NCBI GenBank assembly: GCA_009746045.1 | Contig: RPFO01000644.1 | Coordinates: forward strand, 477,501 to 516,000 | Direction of reading: 5' to 3' | DNA length: 38,500 nucleotides | Source: Mesostigma viride | Lineage: Eukaryota; Streptophyta; Mesostigmatophyceae; Mesostigmatales; Mesostigmataceae | In this document: positions 1-10,300 of the stretch, piece by piece | Layout of the letters: each line of letters opens with the position of its first letter | Position numbering within the stretch: position 1 is the stretch's first letter | Program-made: the position numbers and the translations under genes | Notes under the pieces: generated by a model | The model's input: the letters and a program-made list of their open reading frames with translations, nothing else | Database searches by the model: none | Told to the model about the DNA's origin: nothing

Positions 1-504
1 ACACGTGGAGGGGGGGGGGAGGGGCAGCAGACCCTGCTGACAGGCCCAGCATCAGCAGCTCAAGCAAGCCGCCTTAGCTTGCTGGGTCAGTCCAGCTTCC
101 TAGGGCAACCATGTGTCTTTCATTGCCACGCTTCCTTGGCAAGCCGCCCTACCAACAAGAAACTGTGCCACAAGTCATACCAACGGTGGGGTGTGCATAT
201 TGGGAGGGAGAGTTGCAACGAGAAAACAGGGCCCTGGGGATGGGACAGGAAAGCGGAGCAGTGGCAGGCGGTTGCCAACTCGGGCAGTTTCCTGCCAGGG
301 GCACCAAGAAAAAATTTACCTCAGAAGATCCTGTGTATGGGATGTTGGTGTGTGCATATTGGGAGGGAGAGGGAGAGAGGTCCACAGTTTAAGACTGATA
401 TGTGGTCGCTATGCTATTTACACAAGGTCCCAGCAGATGTGGCGCGAAACAGACACGGGCTGTTGTTAAGCAGAGTCACACACATAAGGTCTCATGAACA
501 CACA

Positions 505-507
<3 letters not shown>

Positions 508-558
<51 letters not shown>
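508..558. repeat. (TC)n microsatellite
   Basis: About 25 uninterrupted TC dinucleotides, immediately followed by the 8-bp array at 559-684. Homopurine-homopyrimidine tracts of this kind can form triplex DNA. Confidence 0.97.
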
Positions 559-561
<3 letters not shown>

Positions 562-684
562 ACACGGCCACACGGCCACACGGCCACACGGCCACACGGC
601 CACACGGCCACACGGCCACACGGCCACACGGCCACACGGCCACACGGCCACACGGCCACACGGCCACACGGCCACACGGCCACA
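559..684. repeat. 8-bp tandem array (GCCACACG)n
   Basis: About 15 near-perfect copies of GCCACACG. It abuts the TC microsatellite, so two different arrays share a boundary. It generates spurious open frames rich in His/Thr/Ala or Val/Trp/Cys. Confidence 0.97.
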
Positions 685-751
685 ATCTCACCACAGCGCT
701 AAGGCAGGTGCCCCATGGTGGGTGCCTTGACCCAAAGGATGCCATGTTCAC

Positions 752-815
752 TGCGACTTAAGGACAACCCCAACGCTGGCTCTCTGCGACTTAAGGACAA
801 CTTCAACGCTGGCTC
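752..815. repeat. Two-copy ~33-bp direct repeat
   Basis: The segment beginning GCGACTTAAGGACAAC is present twice in direct succession, differing at a few bases. It lies just upstream of the 33-bp array. Confidence 0.85.
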
Positions 816-859
816 TTGCCACCCTTCCTTGGCTGCAACCGCGCCATCGTGCGAGAGAC

Positions 860-1340
860 GGTAGGACTTGTGGGGGGATGTTGCGCAAGATTGTTAGGAC
901 TTGTGGGGGGATGTTGCGCAAGATCGGTAGGACTTGTGGGGGGATGTTGCGCAAGATTGTTAGGACTTGTGGGGGGATGTTGCGCAAGATTGTTAGGACT
1001 TGTGGGGGGATGTTGCGCAAGATTGTTAGGACTTGTGGGGGGATGTTGCGCAAGATTGTTAGGACTTGTGGGGGGATGTTGCGCAAGATTGTTAGGACTT
1101 GGGGGGGGATGTTGCGCAAGATTGTTAGGACTTGTGGGGGGATGCTGCGCAAGATTGTTAGGACTTGTGGGGGGATGTTGCGCAAGATTGTTAGGACTTG
1201 TGGGGGGATGTTGCGCAAGATTGTTAGGACTTGGGGGGGGATGTTGCGCAAGATTGTTAGGACTTGTGGGGGGATGTTGCGCAAGATTGTTAGGACTTGT
1301 GGGGGGATGTTGCGCAAGATTTTGTTAGGACTTGGGGGAG
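860..1340. repeat. 33-bp G-rich minisatellite, ~14 copies
   Basis: Each unit contains TTAGGACTTGTGGGGGGATG followed by TTGCGCAAGA. Copies are nearly identical, with T/G variants at one position (TTGTGGGGGG versus TTGGGGGGGG). It lies 50 bp downstream of the minus-strand gene's stop, so it is probably in or near its 3' flank. The period of 33 keeps several frames open, so the long frames across it are not evidence of genes. Confidence 0.97.
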
Positions 1341-1390
1341 GGTCCCCACTATGTTGTGCATGATGCTCAGTGAAGCACTTGTCGCCTAGG

Positions 1391-4300
1391 TCATACAAAC
1401 GTCATCGAACAAAGGTTTGGTCTTCTAGACGACAAAACCCACTTGATATTCCTGGCATCGCCCCCCCCGGGTGGCAGCAGCGCCATCAGCGCGTCGAGTT
1501 CCTTGCGCGCCGCCCACATCTCGGCAAGGCAGTCATGGGCCGAGCGACTCGCCTCCATCGCCGCCGCCTCCGCCTCGGTGGCGCGCCGCCTCTCGCCCTG
1601 TGGGGTGAGTGAGTGGATGGTCATGGTGGTTTGGCAGCAGTGGATGGTCACGTTTCGTTTGGCAGGTCGCCAACGCGGGCCATGGGATTCCGTTCCACGT
1701 ATGCGCATGTTTGCCTCCCTGACACGCCCATGTCGTGGAACCGCTAGACAGAAAACCAAGGCAGCGGCTTGCACGGCTGCTGCGCACCAAGGGAGAGCAT
1801 GACACGGTCATGGGGTGACTACTGCGATAGCAACTCCCCTGAATGTTGGGTTGAGAAATACGAAGTGCAATCCACATTGTGACAGCAAGCAGGAACCACC
1901 TGCTGGACCCACTGAATGCTTCATTCCTGTTACAGTAACTACTAACTACCACAACCACGCCTGCACGCCCACGGTCGGTGCTGCAATCGCTGAGTACAAC
2001 GGAGAGGCTGTCCACCATCGTTAACCAACTTGATGACGATCTACTTGATGTCCACCGAGGGGTGCTCATGCACCCAGCGTGCCCAGCCGCTACTTTCCCT
2101 ACCGGACGACTACAGCAGGCTGGGAGTAAGCGCAACGCTACGACAGCATCCGTGTATCCAGTAGCGCATGTACATGCATCCCGCAGTAGGTACAACCACT
2201 CCCGGATGTCACCTTGCATGCACCAGCAAGCATTCTAGCGTGTTGAAAAGGGGCTGGCGATCTCTTACCTCCAGCGCTGCCTGTAGTCGGCTGGACTCTG
2301 CCTGTAGTCGGCTCGCCTCAGCCGCGTGGCACACGATCTCGCCGTCCTTCCTTGCCAGCGCGTCCTGCAGCGACTGCACCTCCTTTCGCAGCGAGGCGCA
2401 CTCCTGGGTGTGGGCACCCGCCATCCCTGGCAGAGGGCAGGGCCAGGCAGGCGGACAGACCACAGGAAGGGATGGCAATGGACAACCCAACGTCAGTGGG
2501 CAAATGTTTTGGGCACACAGGAGGGCTGCATAACTACTTGTAAGAAAAAAAAACTATGGTGGATGCTTCAGCCATCTGAATCTTGCCAGAATCTCGCCTT
2601 TATCATCGAGCTAGACAAGCACTCGACCATGTGCCACCTCGAGTATTCCCAAGGCGGGGGCCCGGGCATGGGGCCCATCCCTGCAGCTAGAAAGCCAGCC
2701 TTACCTTGGCACTGGCAGGCCTCGCACGTCGCACTGCACCCGCGTCGCGAGCCACAGGCCGCGCAGGATGGCTCGCAGATGCGCTTCTCCTGCAAAACAA
2801 GGGACGGGCACAAGGAGTGGGTGGCCAGGGATGGCAGCACCAAGGGGTAAATAGATGCTTAGCGTACGTGGGGATACTTGCCGGCCGAGGCATGCACGGC
2901 ACACACACACACACACGTCTGCGTTGGCTTGCATATCGCATGGGGAACCAGGTCCCATGACAGTGGTAGGAATGGGCTCCACGATGGCGGTAGGAAGGGG
3001 CTCCATGACAGTGGTAGGAAGGGGCTCCACGATGGCGGTAGGAAGGGGCTCCATGACAGTGGTAGGAATGGGCTCCACGAGGGCGGTAGGCGATCCACCA
3101 CGGCCGTGAAGAGAAGACACCCCGCAGCACAGGGAGCGTGGGACCCATGACCTCTCATGACCCAGCGGCTCCAAGCTTCCTTTGAGCCTAATAGCTCTCG
3201 CCCTCACACAGAACCATCCGTTCCCATTTCATTTCACTTTCCCCATCTACACAAAAAAGCTGATGAAGTCCAAGGTAGCCCTTGAGAGTGGGGCCAAATG
3301 GGCAGAGCGTGATTTAAGCCATATCCAGAGCCGTGCATACGCCCCCCTTCAGCTGCGCTGTGCGCTGTGTGAGCGCTGTTCTGGTGTACATGCCCGCTCC
3401 TTCATCTGTGCCGTATAGTATAAAATCTTTCCATCTACGTACCAGCTCCTTCACCTGCGCCGCGGCGGCCGCGGCATCCCTCTGTGCGTCCTCGCACTCG
3501 CGCGCCTTAAGCTGGCACGCCACGTCCAGCTGCTGGTTGCGCTCCGTCAGTGAACGCATCACCGCCTCCTGGTAGAGGGCAAGAGGGGGAAGGTCGTGTT
3601 CGATGTTCGGGCAGGGAGTAGGGCGCAGAACAAGAGGGAGGCAATGTTTGAAACCCCCATGCGCACAAGGGGTGCCATCGCTATGCTCCACAATGGGACA
3701 CTAATCAATACACATACAGTGAACGCAACATAGTGACCCTGGGAAGAATAACAGCGGTCAAGGTCTCCTGCTGTATAACACCACAACTGCAGCAAGGAAA
3801 CTATCAACTCACTGTACGCAATGAAAGCAGCATGTGCCCCCCGCCCCCCACCCCTCTCGCTGCTGTGCTGGTTAAGGCACGACTGTTTAGTTTGGTGAGA
3901 GATGAGAAGCAATGTGTTTGGGCTATCCCCATTAGGAGTAGGTCAACGCATCCTTCACGTAGGGTGTAGTGGGAGACGGCCCAACCATTCCTGTGAGCGA
4001 CCGGGCGAAAATCCGCAAGAGGAGAGCGCGGTCAATAAGCCCGGTCAACAAACACGAATGAGCTATGAAGGGCATTCTAGTCCTTGCAGGTAATCCCTGT
4101 CGCTTTCGCAGTTCACATGTACAGCGGGATGTCCAACAGGGTCTCTGGACTGAAAGGCTATTTGAAGAGCTATCTTGAGTGTGTGTGCTCGGAAAACCTG
4201 CTCCCTCAGCATCTTCGCTTCCAGAACCGCGTTACCATGTATACAGGCAATGGTACAACTCAGCTACGCCTCGTGCAAATAAGATTTCGAGGCGCCGCAT

Positions 4301-7300
4301 GTCACACTACGGGCTGTGCGCACACGGAGATGAATCCATCTCAACATTCCCTTCGGTGACATCCCCTCAACGACCCTTAAGCTCGCTGCCACAGGCGCAA
4401 CGACACGTGCACCACCCACCAGCGACGCATGCTTCCTCTTCAGCTCCTCCATCTGCGCGTGACAGCCCTGCAACTGGTTCAGCTGCTGCGCTTTGCTCGA
4501 CAGCTCTGCCTCTGCCAGCGTTAAGTCCCGCTGCAGCGACTCCACTGCTGACAGCACGTGGTCGCGCTCCTGAGGAAGATGGGTGGGTGTCATGCGACAG
4601 GGGATGGGTGCCCAGCGTGGTGAGGGGAGAAAAGAAAGGGTTTCCAAGCACAGGGAACGCCATGCGAACCAAGCCAGTAGCATCCAGCAGAAGTGAGCAA
4701 GCAGTGACCGCGACACGGGCCCTGGGAAACACTCATAATGCTGCAGGACGAACGACAGGATTGATTGCAGCCCAGCAGTCTGTTAGAGACTGCATGGCAT
4801 GCCAACACAAAAGGGATTTATGCTATGGTAGGTATTGCCTGACTGGCTCGGGGGTTGAGGACAAGAACTCCATACGTCATGAGGAGTTGGTAGAGGAGTG
4901 CCTGCGCCCGTCGGGACACGGTGGCAACGACAAGGACAACGACCGCTTGCTGATGCATAGCAATTGTAGTCGATGCTGATGAAAACGCTGCCCAGATGGC
5001 CTAGTGGTGGTGGCACAAGCATGCCTCTGCGATGTCGTTAAGCATGCCGATCCCTACGATAAACCCAGTGATGTCGGCGCACCCAAGCAGGCATTCAAGC
5101 AGGGCATTCATTAATTAATCACCTGGACGAAGCAGGGCATGTGCCGTGGCCTCCAGAGAAGGAGATTAGAAAGCACGTCTTTAACAGACGGAAGGCATGC
5201 TACATCCAAGGCGTTCTTGGCATGGCCGCATGTCAACGGTGCACCCCAAGGACTGGTGTGCCATACCCAGCCACAGTTGCCATAACCCAATGGCAAATGA
5301 CGCTCTTTGCGCGCCCGTAGGACAGGTGCGCGGCTTACCGGTAACCCTCTCCCAGGGAACGTGGGAGCAGCGCACCCACACCGCACGTTCTCAACCAACG
5401 GCTACGCTAGGCAGCCCCCTTTGAGAGGGGTCCGTTTCCGTTCTTGTTGTCTGTACTTGTTGACGGTACTTGTTGGCGGAGATATTTGCTGCCGTACCTT
5501 GAGCGCCTTCCACATGATCCTCTTTTCTGCCTGTAGCTCCCCTTTGACAGTCGCCAGCTCGCCTGCGGGCCAGCCGCCACCATCACAGCACAGGGACAGC
5601 GCAGGATTGCAAGCAGGTGAGAACGACACATGCATCCACTGGGGGGTTGCCCAAACACCAACTGCGAGAGTACACAGGCCACCTGTAGCTCATTCATGAA
5701 GTCGCATGCCGTCGTTGGGACGTCTCACACCGAGACCAAGGGATCACACACGTTGGCTGCGTCCATTACTCAACTGTTCTAAGCCTTGCTTGTGACAAAG
5801 CCATCCATGTCTCACAACGTATCACACTAACGGACAAGCGATGCCAAGGTCACTTAACAGGTGCTACTGCCCCCCCCCCCCCCCCTCGTCATCATCCTGA
5901 CACAGCGTGCCCACCTTGCGCCAACTGGCACTGCTGCGTGACATTTGCAAGGTTCCCCTGGCAGTCCTCCAGCCGCTGCGCTAACAGGCTGGCCTTGGAC
6001 TCGGCGGCTGCTTTTGCCACCTGGCAGTCGCGGTGTAGCCTCTCCTCCTCCTTGAACCTGGCGCATGCAGACCACGCACACGACACCACCGCTTCCGTCA
6101 TGCAAGTGCCTCGCATGCCGGGGCACGGCCGTCTCTCGGTGGCGCGATCGCAGGCCTGTTGGGGACCAGGAGATGCGCGGTCACTCAAAGGCGGTCACTC
6201 AAAAGCACGATGATGGGGCAAGGCCACGTGCCGTGTGTGTGGCCACGTGCCGTGTGTGTGGCCACGTGCCGTGTGTGTGGCCACGTGCCGTGTGTGTGGC
6301 CACGTGCCGTGTGTGTGGCCACGTGCCGTGTGTGTGGCCACGTGCCGTGTGTGTGGCCACGTGCCGTGTGTGTGCGTGGCGCGACGGGAGACCCCAAGGA
6401 TTCCCATTCCCAGGATTCAGCTGCAAACGGCTGCAGATACGTACGGACAGATGTGTACGACTGACCAGCCAGAACAAGCAGCGATGGCATAGTGAGATCA
6501 CCACAGAGCTGCTCCTGCCCGCCCTTGAGCCCCTCTCATGCATGAGGATGACATGAGGTGTGCATGTAGCGGTTCACCAGATACCACCCAAAGCCACCGC
6601 GACAGGCCAGTCCATACGAGGACATCCCGTGCACGCCTCCCACGTCTATGTGACCAGCAGATGGTAAGATGACAGGTCCACAGAAGATGATGACAGGTCC
6701 ACAGAAGATGACAGGTCCACAGAAGATGACAGGTCCACAGAAGATGACAGGTCCACAGAAGATGACAGGTCCACAGAAGATGACAGGTCCACAGAAGATG
6801 ACAGGTCCACAGAAGATGACAGGTCCACAGAAGATGACAGGTCCACAGAAGATGACAGGTGCACAGAAGATGACAGGTCCACAGAAGATGACAGGTCCAC
6901 AGAAGATGACAGGTGCACAGAAGATGACAGGTCCACAGAAGATGACAGGTCCACAGAAGATGATGACAGGTCCACAGAAGATGATGACAGGTCCACAGAA
7001 GATGACAGGTCCACAGAAGATGACAGGTCCACAGAAGATGACAGGTCCACAGATGATGACAGGTCCACAGAAGATGACAGGTCCACAGATGATGACAGGT
7101 CCACAGATGATGACAGGTCCGCAGAAGATGATGACAGGTCCACAGAAGATGACAGGTCCACAGAAGATGACAGGTCCACAGAAGATGACAGGTCCACAGA
7201 AGATGACAGGTCCACAGAAGATGACAGGTCCACAGATGATGACAGGTCCACAGAAGATGACAGGTCCACAGAAGATGATGACAGGTCCACAGATGATGAC

Positions 7301-10300
7301 AGGTCCACAGAAGATGACAGGTCCACAGAAGATGATGACAGGTCCACAGAAGATGACAGGTCCACAGATGATGACAGGTCCACAGAAGATGACAGGTCCA
7401 CAGAAGATGACAGGTCCACAGAAGATGACAGGTCCACAGAAGATGACAGGTCCACAGAAGATGACAGGTCCACAGAAGATGACAGGTCCACAGAAGATGA
7501 CAGGTCCACAGAAGATGATGACAGGTCCACAGATGATGACAGGTCCACAGAAGATGACAGGTCCACAGAAGATGACAGGTCCACAGAAGATGACAGGTCC
7601 ACAGATGATGACAGGTCCACAGAAGATGGCAGGTCCACAGATGATGACAGGTCCACAGAAGATGACAGGTCCACAGAAGATGACAGGTCCACAGAAGATG
7701 ACAGGTCCACAGAAGATGATGACAGGTCCACAGAAGATGATGACAGGTCCACAGAAGATGACAGGTCCACAGAAGATGACAGGTCCACAGATGATGATGA
7801 CAGGTCCACAGAAGATGACAGGTCCACAGATGATGACAGGTCCACAGAAGATGATAGGTCCACAGATGATGACAGGTCCACAGATGGTGACAGGTCCACA
7901 GAAGATGATGACAGGTCCACAGAAGATGACAGGTGCACAGAAGATGACAGGTCCACAGAAGATGACAGGTCCACAGAAGATGATGACAGGTCCACAGATG
8001 ATGATGACAGGTCCACAGAAGATGACAGGTCCACAGAAGATGACAGGTCCACAGAAGATGACAGGTCCACAGAAGATGACAGGTCCACAGATGATGACAG
8101 GTCCACAGAAGATGACAGGTCCACAGAAGATGACAGGTCCACAGAAGATGACAGGTCCACAGAAGATGACAGGTCCACAGAAGATGACAGGTCCACAGAA
8201 GATGATGACAGGTCCACAGATGATGACAGGTCCACAGAAGATGACAGGTCCACAGAAGATGACAGGTCCACAGAAGATGACAGGTCCACAGAAGATGACA
8301 GGTCCACAGAAGATGATGACAGGTCCACAGATGATGACAGGTCCACAGAAGATGACAGGTCCACAGAAGATGACAGGTCCACAGAAGATGACAGGTCCAC
8401 AGAAGATGACAGGTCCACAGATGATGACAGGTCCACAGAAGATGACAGGTCCACAGAAGATGATGACAGGTCCACAGATGATGACAGGTCCACAGAAGAT
8501 GACAGGTCCACAGAAGATGATGACAGGTCCACAGAAGATGACAGGTCCACAGATGATGACAGGTCCACAGAAGATGACAGGTCCACAGAAGATGATGACA
8601 GGTCCACAGAAGATGACAGGTCCACAGAAGATGACAGGTCCACAGATGATGACAGGTCCACAGAAGATGACAGGTCCACAGAAGATGACAGGTCCACAGA
8701 GGATGACAGGTCCACAGAAGATGATGACAGGTCCACAGAAGATGACAGGTCCACAGAAGATGACAGGTGCACAGAAGATGACAGGTCCACAGAAGATGAC
8801 AGGTCCACAGAAGATGATGACAGGTCCACAGAAGATGATGACAGGTCCACAGAAGATGACAGGTCCACAGAAGATGACAGGTCCACAGAAGATGACAGGT
8901 CCACAGATGATGACAGGTCCACAGAAGATGACAGGTCCACAGATGATGACAGGTCCACAGATGATGACAGGTCCGCAGAAGATGATGACAGGTCCACAGA
9001 AGATGACAGGTCCACAGAAGATGACAGGTCCACAGAAGATGACAGGTCCACAGAAGATGACAGGTCCACAGAAGATGACAGGTCCACAGATGATGACAGG
9101 TCCACAGAAGATGACAGGTCCACAGAAGATGATGACAGGTCCACAGATGATGACAGGTCCACAGAAGATGACAGGTCCACAGAAGATGATGACAGGTCCA
9201 CAGAAGATGACAGGTCCACAGATGATGACAGGTCCACAGAAGATGACAGGTCCACAGAAGATGACAGGTCCACAGAAGATGACAGGTCCACAGAAGATGA
9301 CAGGTCCACAGAAGATGACAGGTCCACAGAAGATGATGACAGGTCCACAGATGATGACAGGTCCACAGAAGATGACAGGTCCACAGAAGATGACAGGTCC
9401 ACAGAAGATGACAGGTCCACAGATGATGACAGGTCCACAGAAGATGGCAGGTCCACAGATGATGACAGGTCCACAGAAGATGACAGGTCCACAGAAGATG
9501 ACAGGTCCACAGAAGATGACAGGTCCACAGAAGATGATGACAGGTCCACAGAAGATGATGACAGGTCCACAGAAGATGACAGGTCCACAGAAGATGACAG
9601 GTCCACAGATGATGATGACAGGTCCACAGAAGATGACAGGTCCACAGATGATGACAGGTCCACAGAAGATGACAGGTCCACAGAAGATGATAGGTCCACA
9701 GATGATGACAGGTCCACAGATGGTGACAGGTCCACAGAAGATGATGACAGGTCCACAGAAGATGACAGGTGCACAGAAGATGACAGGTCCACAGAAGATG
9801 ACAGGTCCACAGAAGATGATGACAGGTCCACAGATGATGATGACAGGTCCACAGAAGATGACAGGTCCACAGAAGATGACAGGTCCACAGAAGATGACAG
9901 GTCCACAGAAGATGACAGGTCCACAGATGATGACAGGTCCACAGAAGATGACAGGTCCACAGAAGATGACAGGTCCACAGAAGATGACAGGTCCACAGAA
10001 GATGACAGGTCCACAGAAGATGACAGGTCCACAGAAGATGATGACAGGCCCACAGATGATGACAGGTCCACAGAAGATGACAGGTCCACAGAAGATGACA
10101 GGTCCACAGAAGATGACAGGTCCACAGAAGATGACAGGTCCACAGAAGATGATGACAGGTCCACAGATGATGACAGGTCCACAGAAGATGACAGGTCCAC
10201 AGAAGATGACAGGTCCACAGAAGATGACAGGTCCACAGAAGATGACAGGTCCACAGATGATGACAGGTCCACAGAAGATGACAGGTCCACAGAAGATGAT

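Larger units (their letters stand above)
1..1390. other. 3' flank of the minus-strand gene, no gene seen
   Basis: Apart from the arrays at 508-684, 752-815 and 860-1340, there are two scattered copies of a GTGTGCATATTGGGAGGGAG segment (about 190 and 348). Open frames here are repeat-driven. I see no convincing exon. Confidence 0.7.

Noticed and set aside
748-1398. Repetitive proteins with an 11-residue period across the 33-bp array
   Set aside because: Several frames on both strands are equally open; the cause is the unit length, not coding.
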